Source of the DNA: Mesorhizobium loti
GTDB lineage: Bacteria > Pseudomonadota > Alphaproteobacteria > Rhizobiales > Rhizobiaceae
NCBI GenBank assembly: GCA_014189435.1
Contig: CP050294.1
Location: 186,001 to 250,000 of the forward strand
Direction of reading: 5' to 3'
Length of the DNA stretch: 64,000 nucleotides
A model generated the notes under the pieces. It was given only the letters and a program-made list of their open reading frames with translations. It was not told the origin of the DNA and made no database searches. The first letter of the stretch is position 1; each line of letters opens with the position of its first letter. Positions 1 through 9,224 of the stretch are shown here, in pieces. Position numbers and translations under genes: made by a program.

Positions 1-382
1 TGCGCCAACTGCGACGGGATCTGGCGCCGTGCTTCTCCTCCAGCCACTGACCCGCGCCGTAGACCTGCAGGCCGGTGCTGTCGACAAGAACATGCACTGG
101 TCCCTCCGGCGCAACCTGGCGATCATGCCGTTTGTTGGGCGATTGCCATTTCCGCGCCCGACGGCTCAGGGTGGTATGATCGGGGACAGCGAGCGCCAGC
201 CCCATCAGTTGCAGCACCGATTCCAGCAAGCCTTCTGCCTGGCGCAGCCGCAGGCCAAACACAAGGCCCAGCGTCAAGGTGGTCTCGATCGCCAGATCAG
301 AATAGCGGTGCTGGCCGCCACGTGTCTTGCGTCTTGGCGCTTGCCACCTGGACAGGGCTTTCGGCGTCACCCACAGGGTCAC
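1..382 (-). pseudogene. IS5 family transposase, N-terminal part, cut at window edge
   Basis: Read on the minus strand, this frame resembles the first half of the IS5 transposases found intact at 51341 and 58782: a leading WVTPKAL segment, then RRKTRGGQ, DHTTLSRRA and a VDSTGL catalytic-aspartate motif. The frame is closed by a TAG at 388-386, just before the first conserved codons, so the usual N-terminal 28 or so residues (VTNWRDYEAG-type) are missing. It reads out of the window at base 1, so the 3' end is unknown. A 5'-truncated IS5 remnant is the simplest reading; the truncation point near 385 is probably a recombination junction. Confidence 0.75.
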
Positions 383-506
383 TATCTACCCCGCCCGACT
401 ATGTCGGGTAGCTAGAGTTCTGCCCACGAATCCAAGGGTTTATGCGATAACATGTAGAGATAGTTTGTAGCCCTTCCGGCAATCCAGCTTGGAAAGGGAG
501 CAAACA

Positions 507-913
507 ATGAAGTGTTTCATCAATGATGATTTGGCGTTGTCGCGGCCACCAGAGGGCCCGGTGGCGAGTTATATCGTTCCGTTTGCCGAATGGCTCGGTG
601 ATCGAGGCTACGGTCTTGTTTCCATGAGGAACCAGGTGCTGCTGGCCGCAGGCTTTAGCAAGTGGCTCGGGCAAAAGGGGATTGAGCTAAGCGACATAAG
701 TGGAGACCATCCTGGGCGTTATTTGCTGGACCGAGCGCAGCGGCCAAAGCTTGGAGATACCGCCGCTCTTCGACATCTACTGGCTTTTCTGCGAAGCCAG
801 AACGCAATCGCCGAAGAGATTGAGGCCGAGTACAACCCATCACCGGTAGAACAACATGTGCTCGCATATGAGCGGTATTTGCATCACGCGCGGGCGCTGT
901 CTGGTCAAACGAT
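507..913 (+). pseudogene. Tyrosine recombinase/integrase N-terminal fragment
   Basis: The ATG at 507 follows an AAAGGGAG ribosome-binding sequence at good spacing. The roughly 136 residues match the SAM-like N-terminal core-binding half of XerC/D-type tyrosine recombinases (helical, with PFAEWLGDRGY, a FSKWLGQKGI repeat, and HLLAFLRSQNAI). The catalytic half with the R-H-R-Y residues is absent because an IS6 element begins at 914; the frame runs five more residues into the IS and stops at 929. Recombinases of this kind often sit next to rhizobial transposable elements. It cannot be functional as it stands. The family is inferred from the fold pattern only. Confidence 0.55.
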
Positions 914-1721
914 GGTGCTGTCACATTGATTGAGGGGTTAGGAAATTGAGGTAGCAGCGCGCCCATGACCGTGAGTGCACCGACCTACAAGAACCACCGC
1001 TATCCGATCGAAATCATGGCCCGTGCTGTCTGGCTCTACTTCCGCTTCAATCTGAGCCTGCGCGATGTCGAGGAAATGCTGCTCGATCGCGGGATCGTCG
1101 TTTCCTACGAGACCATCCGCCGATGGTGCCGAAAGCACGGCCCTGATTATGCGCGCCGCATACGCCGCAAGTCGCCGACGAAAGATGATGTCTGGCATCT
1201 GGATGAAGTCGCGGTGCGCATCAACGGTCAGAAATGCTGGTTGTGGAGAGCGGTTGATCAGGAGGGATATGTGCTCGACGAGATTGTCCAGACACGTCGC
1301 AACACCAAGGCCGCCAGGCGCCTGCTGACGCGACTTCTGAAGAAGCAGGGCCTGCCGCCAAAGCGTATGATCACCGACAAACTGCGCTCCTACGGGGCGG
1401 CCCAACGCCAGGTCATGCCGAACGTGGAACACCGCTCGCATAAAGGCTTGAACAACCGGGCGGAGAATTCTCACCTGCCGTTCCGAAAACGGGAACGAAC
1501 GCGACAGGGTTTCCGGTCGGTCGGCTCATTGCAGCATTTCGTGTCGATCTTCTCCGCCGTTCGAAATCTCTTCGTCCCATCCCAGACCAACCGCTCCGCC
1601 GCACAAATTCGAACCCATCGACGCCAAGCCATGGCCGCGTGGGAAGCCGTGAGTGCACGGCCTGCCTGAAAAGCGCGGTATCGGCCTCACGCGGCCACAT
1701 TTCAAACAACGTGACAACGCC
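914..1721 (+). mobile_element. IS6 family insertion sequence, complete copy
   Basis: The element is 808 bp. The left end reads GGTGCTGTCACATTGATT and the right end, on the opposite strand, GGCGTTGTCACGTTGTTT, forming the imperfect terminal inverted repeats. One intact transposase gene fills it. The 8 bp on either side (CAAACGAT and TGAAATCC) do not match, so the usual 8-bp target duplication is missing. This suggests that recombination or replicon fusion and resolution placed it here rather than simple insertion. Related copies or ends lie at 12869, 29801, 39627 and 41489. Confidence 0.9.
965..1669 (+). CDS. IS6 family transposase (intact)
   Basis: The 234-residue DDE transposase has the normal IS6 length. 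An HTH-like N-terminus (SLRDVEEMLLDRGI, ETIRRW) is followed by the catalytic triad: D80 in HLDEV, D138 in ITDKLRSY and E167 in NRAENSH. The ATG follows the left inverted repeat by about 30 bp. Of the IS6 copies in this window it is the only one with an uninterrupted frame, so it could act in trans on the broken copies. It is expected to catalyse replicative transposition that forms cointegrates. Confidence 0.95.
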   Translation: MTVSAPTYKNHRYPIEIMARAVWLYFRFNLSLRDVEEMLLDRGIVVSYETIRRWCRKHGPDYARRIRRKSPTKDDVWHLDEVAVRINGQKCWLWRAVDQEGYVLDEIVQTRRNTKAARRLLTRLLKKQGLPPKRMITDKLRSYGAAQRQVMPNVEHRSHKGLNNRAENSHLPFRKRERTRQGFRSVGSLQHFVSIFSAVRNLFVPSQTNRSAAQIRTHRRQAMAAWEAVSARPA

Positions 1722-1858
1722 TGAAATCCGTCCTCCTTCGAGGTTCGCTGCCCTCCGCGCCTGCTGATCTTTTCGCGGAACCAGTACCCGTCGGGAATTC
1801 GTGCGTTAATCATACCTCTCCTTCCGCCCTGCTTTCACAAGGATATGCGCCCGCCGTA

Positions 1859-3075
1859 TCAAGATATTGCCGGAAACGTGACGACAAAGCAGGCGCCGCC
1901 GTCGGATGGCGATTCGTGGTGCACGGTTGCGCCGTGACGCAAGGCGATCTTGCGCACCAGCGACAGGCACCGAGGCCCCAGCCGGCGGCCGTCTCGCTGC
2001 GGCCCTGTGGCCGGAAGAAGGGCTCGAAGACGCGCTCACCGGTTCCTTCCGGCAGGCCCGGCCCGTGATCGCACACCTTGAGCACCACCGAGCCGCCTTC
2101 GATCCCCACATGCGCGCTAACCGGCGGGCAGCCATGTCTCTGCGCGTTCTGCATGAGATTGCGAACCAGCCGCGTGAGCAGCTTCGGGTCGCCCGACACG
2201 ACGCCAGGTTCGCCTGAGACGTCGACGCCGGCCCGTGCGCCTTCCTCGGCCGTGAGTGCCAGCAGATCCACCGGCTCCACCCGCTCCAGCTTCTCGATAT
2301 GGTCGAGCCGGCCGGCAAGCAGGATTTCCTCCACCAGCGCATCGAGTTCGGCGAGGTTGCGCACGATCTCATCGCGCATCGGGCCGCTTTGTTCGTTGGC
2401 GATGAGGTCGATCGCCATGCGCAGCCGCGCAAGCGGCGAGCGCAACTCGTGGCTGGCATTGGCAAGCAGCGAGCTATTCGCGGCAAGCAGCCGCTCGAAC
2501 TGCTCGGCGGCGCGGTTGAAGCTCGCCGCCACCGCCGCCACTTCGTCGCTGCCGCGCACGGCGACGCGCTTGTCGAGAGCGCCTGCGCCCCAGCGATCGA
2601 CGCCCTGGCGCATTGCTTCAAGGCGGCGTGTGAGATGACGCACGACTGGAAAGGCGGCAAGCCCTATCACCGCGGCGATCAGCGCGAGAAAGCCTGCCTG
2701 GCCGAGCGGCATTCTCAGCCGCGCCGCGATCACACTTCCGTCCAGCTGCCGGCTGATCAGCAGGTGATGCCCGCCGGGGAGGATCCTGCGCGGGGATCCG
2801 AACTTTTGCGGGGAGATCGGCCGGCCGATCTCTGCAACCAGCCCCCCTTGCGGGCCGAAGACGGAGATGTCGGCATTGAAGGCCGCCGAAACCCGCTCGA
2901 CCGTCGCCTGCAGCAGAGCGGGGTCGGAGTCCGCCGGCGGCATCGCCGCGAAGGCGTCGCACGCGGCATGGTCGCGTTCCCGGCTCATGTGCAGGAAGGT
3001 CGCGCTGGCGATCACCACTGCAGCGAGGCTGACGAGCACGGTGAGATAGATCTTGACGAAAAGGCTGTTGCGCAT
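1859..3075 (-). CDS. CpxA-like sensor histidine kinase with a C-terminal frameshift
   Basis: This membrane kinase has an N-terminal transmembrane helix (VKIYLTVLVSLAAVVIA), a short periplasmic sensor, a second helix (AALIAAVIGLAAFPVV), a HAMP region, an H-box (ASHELRSPLARL) and an ATPase domain with N-box NLMQNAQRH and G1 box DHGPGLPEG. Near 1975 the frame breaks at the G2 box, where GLGLSLVRK is expected. The downstream frame continues with LVRKIALRHG and ends naturally at 1859-1861. Without correction the frame runs on to 1810 with an unrelated tail. It lies 3 bp downstream of the regulator gene, so the pair is one operon. The break may be a real inactivating indel or a sequencing error. 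Confidence 0.85.
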
Positions 3076-3078
3076 GGC

Positions 3079-3777
3079 TTATCTGTCACCGTCCTGGAAA
3101 CGGGCAAAGAAATAGCCCGCGCCGCGTACCGTAATGATGCGGCGAGGATCTTTCGGATCGGTCTCGATCGCGGCGCGGATGCGCGAGACGTGCACGTCGA
3201 TCGACCGGTCGAACGCCAGTTCTTCGCCCTTGACCATGTCCATGAGCTGCACGCGCGACAGCGTACGCCCAGCATTTTCGGCGAGCACCACCAGCAGGTT
3301 GAACTGGTAGCTGGTCATCGGGCAGTCGCGCCCGTCGACGCGGGCGGAGCGGGACGCGGGGTCGATCTCCAGCCGTCCGAAGCGCAGGATGCGGGGCGAG
3401 GCGTTCGCGCCGGCGTTGCGGCGGCGAAGGATCGTCTTCAACCGCGCCAGCAGTTCGCGCGGATTGAAAGGCTTCGGCAGATAATCGTCGGCGCCTATTT
3501 CCAGCCCCACGATACGGTCGGTCTCGTCGCTTCGCGCCGTCAGCATCAGCACCAGCACATCGGAGTTCGCGCGGATGCGCTTCAGCGCCTCGAAGCCGTC
3601 CATGTCGGGCAGCATGACATCGAGAATCACGGCATCGGGCGACAGCCGCGCGATCTCGGCAATGCCCGCGCCCGCTGTATCCGCCGTTCGCACACGAAAA
3701 CCGTTGCCGGTCAGATATTCCGCGACCATGGCGGACAGGCGCCTGTCGTCGTCGACGATGAGAACCTGGTCCGCCAT
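3079..3777 (-). CDS. OmpR/CpxR-type response regulator
   Basis: The 232 residues carry a receiver domain with the acidic pocket VDDD near the start, the phospho-acceptor aspartate in ILDVMLPDMDG, the conserved threonine in LMLTARS and the lysine in YLPKPF. A winged-helix OmpR effector domain ends in SIDVHVSRIR and VRGAGYFF. It is the DNA-binding half of a two-component system with the kinase immediately downstream. The adjacent Spy/CpxP-like gene on the same strand supports a role in envelope stress. It probably controls that gene and itself, but no operator was identified. Confidence 0.93.
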   Translation of the reverse strand: MADQVLIVDDDRRLSAMVAEYLTGNGFRVRTADTAGAGIAEIARLSPDAVILDVMLPDMDGFEALKRIRANSDVLVLMLTARSDETDRIVGLEIGADDYLPKPFNPRELLARLKTILRRRNAGANASPRILRFGRLEIDPASRSARVDGRDCPMTSYQFNLLVVLAENAGRTLSRVQLMDMVKGEELAFDRSIDVHVSRIRAAIETDPKDPRRIITVRGAGYFFARFQDGDR

Positions 3778-3847
3778 GCTCGTTTGTCTACTCCGATTCG
3801 AACCTGTGCCGGTACAGAGCTTACCAGCGTCGGTGCCAGCTGCGATC

Positions 3848-4387
3848 CTAGAAAAGTTCGACCAGCTCCGCCCGCTGCTCGGCCGTCAGCACCGCGGCGG
3901 CGTCGAGCATCGCCGTCGTCAGCTTGCGCGAGACCTTGTCGACCGCCGCGATACGCTCGGCGCGCAGCTTCTCCACTGCCTCGCGGTCGATGGTTGCGGC
4001 GCCGAGCAGCTTGGCGACATCGTCTCGCGTATCGCGGAAGCCGCATATGATCGGGCGGACATCGTCGCGGAACTTGTCCATGATCGCCTCCAGCTTATCT
4101 TCCTGCTCGGGTGTGGCGTCGACCTTCCCGAACATGCACCCAAAGTTATGCCCGCCGAACCCCATCCCATCGCTGAAGTTGGCCTGCATGTGCATGTCGG
4201 GTCCGCCGTGGCCCCCGCCCATGCCGAAGCGCTGCATGCGCCCGTAATCCTGGCTGAGCGCGCCAGGGACGCCGACGCCGGCAAGCGCCACTATCGCGAT
4301 GCCGCCTATGGCGATGCGCTTGCCCCAGCTCTTCTTCTGCGCGGTGCCGGAGAGGCTGGCCGGTTCCTGATGATGGTTCGTTTCCAT
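3848..4387 (-). CDS. Spy/CpxP-like periplasmic protein
   Basis: A lysine-rich cytoplasmic leader and one hydrophobic helix (IAIGGIAIVALAGVGVPGAL) precede a Gly/His/Met-rich stretch and a helical domain with two LTxxQ-family repeats: TPEQEDKL and LTAEQRAEL. This matches Spy/CpxP periplasmic chaperones that damp Cpx signalling and bind misfolded proteins or metals. The frame ends at TAG (3848-3850), but the same frame continues for nine codons to a Trp/His/Arg-rich end (DRSWHRRW) typical of relatives. The TAG is therefore probably a nonsense change of a late codon and may have little effect. It lies upstream of the regulator gene, separated by about 70 bp. Confidence 0.8.
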   Translation of the reverse strand: METNHHQEPASLSGTAQKKSWGKRIAIGGIAIVALAGVGVPGALSQDYGRMQRFGMGGGHGGPDMHMQANFSDGMGFGGHNFGCMFGKVDATPEQEDKLEAIMDKFRDDVRPIICGFRDTRDDVAKLLGAATIDREAVEKLRAERIAAVDKVSRKLTTAMLDAAAVLTAEQRAELVELF

Positions 4388-4925
4388 GATGGTCCTTTCG
4401 CTAATGCGGCATCTCTGCCGCGACTGGGCGAAACTACGAGCGTAATGTTTCGGCTGTTGCGGGCGAATGTAAAGTTGTGTGAAGCCGGCAAGGCGCTATT
4501 GCGGCGGGGAAGCGCGGAAGAGAGCTGGCTCGGGAAATTTGGACGGGGGTTATAAGTGGAATTTCTGGTGCGCCAGGAGAAGCTGGCGTGATCCAGCCGG
4601 TGGAAGTCCGGCCCAGGTAAGGAGTAGCGTCCGCCTGGTAGCGAGTGTTGCGTGAGCCCGCCGGCGACGGCGGCCGCGAAGCGTACACAGCAATCGTGAG
4701 GGGTAGGTTATTGAGCCGCGATATCCACAATGTCGCAGAGGCCGAGACGGTCAGAAACGTCGAAGGCGAAATGTGCGGGGCCGCTATGCGAGGCCTTGAC
4801 GCTCTGCCGCGGTCGAAGATCCTATCACGCACGAACGGATTGCGTCGGAACCTGGGATATCTCGCGTCTGACCGAAGGTGGGAAACCGCCTCGGCCCGCA
4901 TCGGGAAGGTGAGGAGCCGGAGCCG

Positions 4926-5569
4926 ATGATGCACGGTCGCGAGAAGTCGGATCCCGCCATAGTAGTGAAGAAGCCGACGAACAAGGCCGGGTCACCGGCG
5001 GCGGAGACGGTGGAGCGAAGGGCGGGGGCCAAGGGGAATGCGGAACAGCACCGCACACTCCGGACACAGGGACGGGAGAGTGTGGCACATGGGTTGGACC
5101 GCATACGGCAAGTGGCAAGGCACAACAAGGAGACGAAGTTCACTGCCCTTTTGCACCATGTCAGCATTAACCGGATGCGGGAAGCCTTCTACGCCCTCAA
5201 ACGGAAAGCTGCTCCGGGAGTAGACGGAGTGACATGGCAAAACTACGAAGCCGATCTCGAAAGCAACCTCGCCGATCTCTATGATCGGGTTCACCGAGGG
5301 GGACCGTATCACCCGCTTCCATCCCGCCGGCAGTACATACCAAAGGCGGATGGGCGACGACGGCCTCTCGCGGTGGTAGCTCTGGAAGACAAAATTGTCC
5401 AAAGGGCGACGCTGGAGGTGCTGAATGCGGTCTATGAGGAAGATTTCCTCGGGTTCTCGTATGGGTTCCGACCTGGACGTAGCCAGCACGATGCGCTGGA
5501 CGCCCTTGTAGTTGGGATTGGCAAACGGAAAGTGAACTGGGTTCTTGACGCCGACATCCGGTCATTCTT
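4926..5569 (+). pseudogene. Group II intron reverse transcriptase/maturase, N-terminal half
   Basis: Starting from the ATG at 4926, after a GAGGAGCCGG sequence, this encodes the fingers part of a group II intron-encoded protein: INRMREAFYALKRKAAPGVDGVTW, RRQYIPKADGRRRPL (RT domains 1-2) and GFSYGFRPGRSQHDAL, then VLDADIRSF, the start of RT domain 3. The frame departs from the family at 5570, inside the motif that should read DADIRSFFD. The rest resumes at 8309. The protein would have served splicing and retrohoming; as it stands only the first third is translated. Confidence 0.9.
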
Positions 5570-5596
5570 GGATCCATTGTCATAATACCCCCTGGT

Positions 5597-7822
5597 TCAC
5601 GGTATCTGTTCGAAGAGGCTGGGATTTTGGTCTATCGTCTTGATCCATAGGCCTTTTCTCTGTCCACGCACGACATGGACGGCTTCGAGTTCGCCGCGTT
5701 TTACTCGCTGCAACACGACCTGGCGCGACAGGCCGAGGTTCTCCATGGCGTCGCGGATGGGCTCAAAGCCTTCGCCAGGCGTGGCCAGGAAGCGGGCCTT
5801 GAGTTCGGCGGTCAGGCGAATGCGCCATGGCGCACCGGGTGTCACCTGTTCGCCCGGGATGAGGCCGTCGTTGACATGGCGGTGAAGCGTCGATGGCGCC
5901 ACGCCGAGCGCGGCAGCGGCCTGACGGACGGTGACGATGTCGCCGTCGGCGGCTGGTGGCTTGGCCTTGCAGGCGGGAATCTTCCAGTGCTTACGCAGAT
6001 AGCCGACGCGGTTGGCGTCAAACCGGTGGCCGTACGCCGTTCGGCGGCCCTGGCGGTTGAGGACGCCGGCAATGACCGCGTCGGGATAATGCGGTGCCAG
6101 CCGCCGCAGCAGCGCCAGCGTGTCCTCGTCGGTACGAACCGTCGCCGGCCGCGAGCGCGGCAAGGCGACGGTGAGGCGACTCGTAGCGTCGCCCTTCCAG
6201 CGCAGGACGAGAAGCGCCGCTGCCTCGTCGCGATCGACATGGAGGGTGACCTCATCGAGGAGCGTGCGCAGCAATTCCTTGCGGTCACGCGGCGTGGTGG
6301 TGGGCGCGTACCAAACGCTCGCCAGATCGGCCCCGAGGGCAAGCAGCTTTTCCCGCTCCGTGGCCGACAGGACGCGCGGACGCTGCTCCTCGCGCCGCGC
6401 CAGTTCCGCCTTTGCCGCCTCCAGGGCGCGCAACGCCTCCTCCCACTCCTGCTCGAGCCTGCGGGCGACCAGGCGATTGTCGGGATCGACGGCGCAATAG
6501 CGGCGCTCGGCGCGGTTGACGGCGAAGGCGGCGCGCTCCACGTCGAGCCGCCATTGCTTGAGTGCTGCGTCGCGATCGTTCTCCAGCCGCTCGGCCGCTT
6601 CGAGCGTGGCGGTCAGGCGCACCGGCTCCAGCGCCTCCAGGAAGGCCGCCACCACGGCTTCATCGATCTGCCCGCCGCCAACATTGAGGCAATGGACGCC
6701 TCTGCCCTCGACGACCACCTTGCCGGGACAATGGTAGCCCGGCGTCACGGTGCGGCCGCGATAATGGGTGTGCAGCCGTCGCCCGCAGTGGCCGCAGCGG
6801 GCAATGCCCTGCAGCAGGGCGCCACCCTCTCTGGCGGCGCCACCGGCCTGTTCCTGCGCCTTGGCGTGCGTCCGGGGTTGGGTGTTGGCCGCCATGCGCT
6901 CTCGATTGGCCTCGAAGGTGGGCCAATCGATATAGCCCTGGTGGTGGTCCTTGATCAGCACTTGCCAGTCTTCCATCGGCAGCTTGCGTATCCGCTTGCA
7001 CCGCGCGCCGGTTTCGTCGAGCACCGTCTCTCGGCGATACTTGCCATAGACATAGGCGCCGGCATAGACTGGATTGGCAAGCACGCTGTGAACCGCGTGG
7101 TAGCTGGCCTCGCCCCAGCGCAGCTCGGTGCGTGCATTAAGCCACAGCGGGAACTTCATCGCTTGCTCGCGGAACCACAGCCACACGCGGCGCGCCGAGC
7201 CGAGCTCGGCAAAGCGGGCAAAGACGGTGCGGATGGCATGGGCGACGGCCTCGTCGGGATGGATCAGGATCTCGCCGTCCGCCTCGCCCCAGACGAAGCC
7301 GATCGGTAGGCCGCGGCGCAATTCACCGCGCGCTGCCTTGTTGCGGATGCCGCCATTGAGGCGGGCGCGCAGGACGTGCAATTCGGCCTCGCTCATGGCG
7401 CCTTTCAACCCGAGCAAAAGCCTATCGTTGAACAGAGCCGGGTGGTAGATCCCGTCGGCATCGCCAATCAGCGTATCGGTCAGCCCGGCCAACTCGATCA
7501 GCCGGTGCCAGTCGGCATTGTTGCGCGCCAGCCGCGAAACCTCCAGGCCAAGCACGATGCCGACCCGGGCCAGCGCCACCTCGCTGGTCAGCCGCGCAAA
7601 GCCGGCGCGCATGACGCTGCCGGAGCCGGACAGGCCAAGGTCCTCGTCGATGACCAGGACACGCTCGTCCGGCCAACCCAGCTCGCGCGCCCGACCGGAG
7701 AGCGCGTATTGCCGCTCGGTCGATTCACGGTTGTTCTCCACCTGTGAGGCGCTCGACTGGCGCAGGTAGACGACAGCCAGCCGGGCCTGGTGACCGGCGG
7801 CGATTTTGCTGTGTTCAGTCAT
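5597..7822 (-). CDS. Large serine recombinase with C-terminal HTH
   Basis: The 741-residue protein begins with a serine-resolvase catalytic domain: LAVVYLRQSSASQ carries the nucleophilic serine, then LGLEVSRLARN. A Recombinase domain follows (VHSVLANPVYAGAYVYGKYRRE), then a zinc ribbon (ARCGHCGRRLHTHYRG ... YHCPG) and a coiled-coil stretch (about residues 400-480). The end carries two HTH-like segments, one of MerR/excisionase type (TVRQAAAALGVAPSTLHRHV). It should cut and rejoin DNA for integration and excision of the element that carries it. Its ATG overlaps the stop of the small upstream ORF by 8 bp, suggesting translational coupling. The frame is intact, so the element may still be excisable. 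Confidence 0.92.
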   Translation of the reverse strand: MTEHSKIAAGHQARLAVVYLRQSSASQVENNRESTERQYALSGRARELGWPDERVLVIDEDLGLSGSGSVMRAGFARLTSEVALARVGIVLGLEVSRLARNNADWHRLIELAGLTDTLIGDADGIYHPALFNDRLLLGLKGAMSEAELHVLRARLNGGIRNKAARGELRRGLPIGFVWGEADGEILIHPDEAVAHAIRTVFARFAELGSARRVWLWFREQAMKFPLWLNARTELRWGEASYHAVHSVLANPVYAGAYVYGKYRRETVLDETGARCKRIRKLPMEDWQVLIKDHHQGYIDWPTFEANRERMAANTQPRTHAKAQEQAGGAAREGGALLQGIARCGHCGRRLHTHYRGRTVTPGYHCPGKVVVEGRGVHCLNVGGGQIDEAVVAAFLEALEPVRLTATLEAAERLENDRDAALKQWRLDVERAAFAVNRAERRYCAVDPDNRLVARRLEQEWEEALRALEAAKAELARREEQRPRVLSATEREKLLALGADLASVWYAPTTTPRDRKELLRTLLDEVTLHVDRDEAAALLVLRWKGDATSRLTVALPRSRPATVRTDEDTLALLRRLAPHYPDAVIAGVLNRQGRRTAYGHRFDANRVGYLRKHWKIPACKAKPPAADGDIVTVRQAAAALGVAPSTLHRHVNDGLIPGEQVTPGAPWRIRLTAELKARFLATPGEGFEPIRDAMENLGLSRQVVLQRVKRGELEAVHVVRGQRKGLWIKTIDQNPSLFEQIP

Positions 7823-7973
7823 GACCGGCCTCCCTCACTGTCAGCATGCGCGCGATCACGAGGGCGAGCCGGCGCAACGCCTCCGCCCGCGCCTCGGCGT
7901 CCAGCGTCTCCCAGGTGGGTGGGTCGGGAGGCCGCTTGCGGTCTTCCTCGGCGAATCTCAGCTTCAGTTGCAT
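7815..7973 (-). CDS. Small ORF coupled to the recombinase
   Basis: The likely start is the ATG at 7973 after AAGGAGGAG, giving 52 residues (MQLKLRFAEEDRKRP ... LVIARMLTVREAGHD) rich in charged residues. The pattern, with WETLDAEARAEALRRLALVIARML, is common for the short proteins encoded just before this recombinase class, and a helper role is possible. Its stop overlaps the recombinase start. The function is unknown. Confidence 0.6.
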   Translation of the reverse strand: MQLKLRFAEEDRKRPPDPPTWETLDAEARAEALRRLALVIARMLTVREAGHD

Positions 7974-8253
7974 GTCGCTCCTCCTTGTCATCGGGCGGCG
8001 ACTCGCCGCGCCGTTCAAGAAGAGCGTCGGTCAGAAAGCGCAGATGCAGAAGGTCTGAAAGCCGCCCAATGCTGGAGTGATTAGCCGGCGAGGCTGTGGA
8101 ATCACCCCCCAGGCCCCCGAGATCCGTCCACGCGACGGGAATGTAGGTCCGGCTGCCGTCCGGCAATTCTAAAAGCAGCGTTGGCTCGCCGCGGCGTTTG
8201 AGGCGGCTGATTACGGCCAGAGGCCGCCCTTCAAAGGCGTGGCCCTCCCGCAT
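7819..8253 (-). CDS. DUF5372-like protein of the recombinase element
   Basis: The first 90 or so residues (RPLAVISRLKRRGEPTLLL, SRTYIPVAWTDL, SDLLHLRFLTDALLERRG) resemble the small DUF5372-type proteins encoded ahead of large serine recombinases; the family assignment is tentative. The remainder of the frame lies wholly on top of the downstream small ORF in another phase and looks non-native, so a frameshift around 7990-8010 is likely. The start at 8253 lies close to the element boundary at 8308, which leaves little room for a promoter. Confidence 0.45.
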   Translation of the reverse strand: MREGHAFEGRPLAVISRLKRRGEPTLLLELPDGSRTYIPVAWTDLGGLGGDSTASPANHSSIGRLSDLLHLRFLTDALLERRGESPPDDKEERHATEAEIRRGRPQAASRPTHLGDAGRRGAGGGVAPARPRDRAHADSEGGRS

Positions 8254-8308
8254 GATCGTTGCCGAGGCGGGAAGGTCCTGGTGATGGGCAGTCTGGAGAT
8301 GTTTCCTT

Positions 8309-9200
8309 CGACTCGGTAAGCCAAGAATGGCTCATCCGGTTCCTGGAACATCGGATTGGCGACAAGCGCATCATCCGCCTGATCCAGAAATGGCTGAAGG
8401 CGGGCGTCCTAGAAGATGGGGTGGTGGCGGTCAGTGAAATGGGGACGGGACAGGGCTCGGTGATCTCACCGCTACTTGCCAACGTCTATTTGCACTACGT
8501 CATCGACCTGTGGGCCAAGCGCTGGCGGCGTCGGGAAGCATCCGGCGACATGATCGTTGTGCGCTATGCCGATGATCTGGTCGTTGGCTTCGAGCACGAA
8601 ACTGACGCAAGGCGCTTCCTCGATGCGATGCGAACCAGGCTTGAGGAGTTCTCGCTATCGATGCATCCGGACAAGACCCGCACGATCGAGTTTGGCCGCC
8701 ACGCGGCGGCAAATCGCGAGATGCGCGGGCTCGGAAAACCGGAGACTTTCAACTTTCTGGGCTTTACTTTTATCTGCGGCAGATCTCGGCAGGGTAAGTT
8801 CCTCGTCAAGAGGAAAACCCGGGCCGATCGCCTGCGGACAAAGCTCAAGGAGGTGAAGGCCACGCTGCGACAGCGAAGGCACCAGTCGACCCCCGAACTG
8901 GGGAAATGGCTGGGGCAGGTTGTCCGAGGATTTATGCACTATCACGCTGTGCCGACCAACTACGAGGCCAACGTGGCGTTCCGCCGCCAAGTCATATCAC
9001 ACTGGCGTCGAGCCCTTATTAGGCGCGGCGATCGGGACCGAACGACAAGGCAGCGGATTGAGAAATTCGCCGACGACTATCTCCCCAAGGTCCAGATTAT
9101 CCACCCTTGGCCGGAGCAGCGCTTCGCCGTCAGACACCCGAGGTGGGAGCCGTATGCGGGAAAGCCGCACGTACGGATCTGTGCGGGGGGCGTGCAGCAA
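8309..9200 (+). pseudogene. Group II intron reverse transcriptase/maturase, C-terminal half
   Basis: This continues the protein of 4926-5569: FDSVSQEWLIRFLEHRIGD, then TGQGSVISPLLANVYLHYV (RT domain 4), VVRYADDLVVGF (the YADD catalytic box), and MHPDKTRTIEFGR. It ends with NFLGFTF and the maturase X region (LGQVVRGFMHYHAVPTNY, HWRRALIRRG). The frame has no stop at the expected place near domain V and runs on to 9380 through the intron end into IS5 DNA. The natural stop codon has probably been lost. Confidence 0.88.
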
Positions 9201-9224
9201 TGCGCGTCCCTACCCGCAACCCTG

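Larger units (their letters stand above)
5570..8308 (-). mobile_element. Large-serine-recombinase element inserted in the intron RT gene
   Basis: This 2739-bp segment interrupts the RT codons for ...ADIRSF/FDSVSQEW. CTT occurs at both junctions (5567-5569 and 8306-8308), and joining the flanks there gives GACATCCGGTCATTCTTCGACTCG in frame. It holds three minus-strand genes in the order DUF5372-like, small ORF, recombinase, with coding overlaps. It has no terminal inverted repeats, as expected for serine-recombinase integration, where attL and attR share only a short core. The precise core length cannot be fixed without an empty site. Confidence 0.75.
4568..9220 (+). mobile_element. Group II intron, split by a recombinase element
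   Basis: The 5' end is GTGCGCCAGGAG, a typical bacterial group II start, followed by a structured non-coding region to about 4925, then the intron-encoded protein. At the 3' end the run 9148-9192 (GAGCCGTATGCGGGAAAG, then CGTACGG...) has the form of the domain V hairpin, and the intron should end near 9220 (CTACCCGCAAC). Removing 5570-8308 restores one reverse transcriptase frame. Exact intron ends were judged by eye from similarity to known introns. The 3' flank runs straight into an IS5 end (CGTTGGTGCATGG). Confidence 0.8.

Noticed and set aside
2299..4050. Long plus-strand open frame of 583 codons over the kinase and regulator genes
   Set aside because: It is the antisense shadow of well-motifed minus-strand genes in GC-rich DNA and shows no domain of its own.
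5675..7309. 544-codon plus-strand frame over the serine recombinase
   Set aside because: Antisense to an intact recombinase with clear catalytic and zinc-ribbon motifs.
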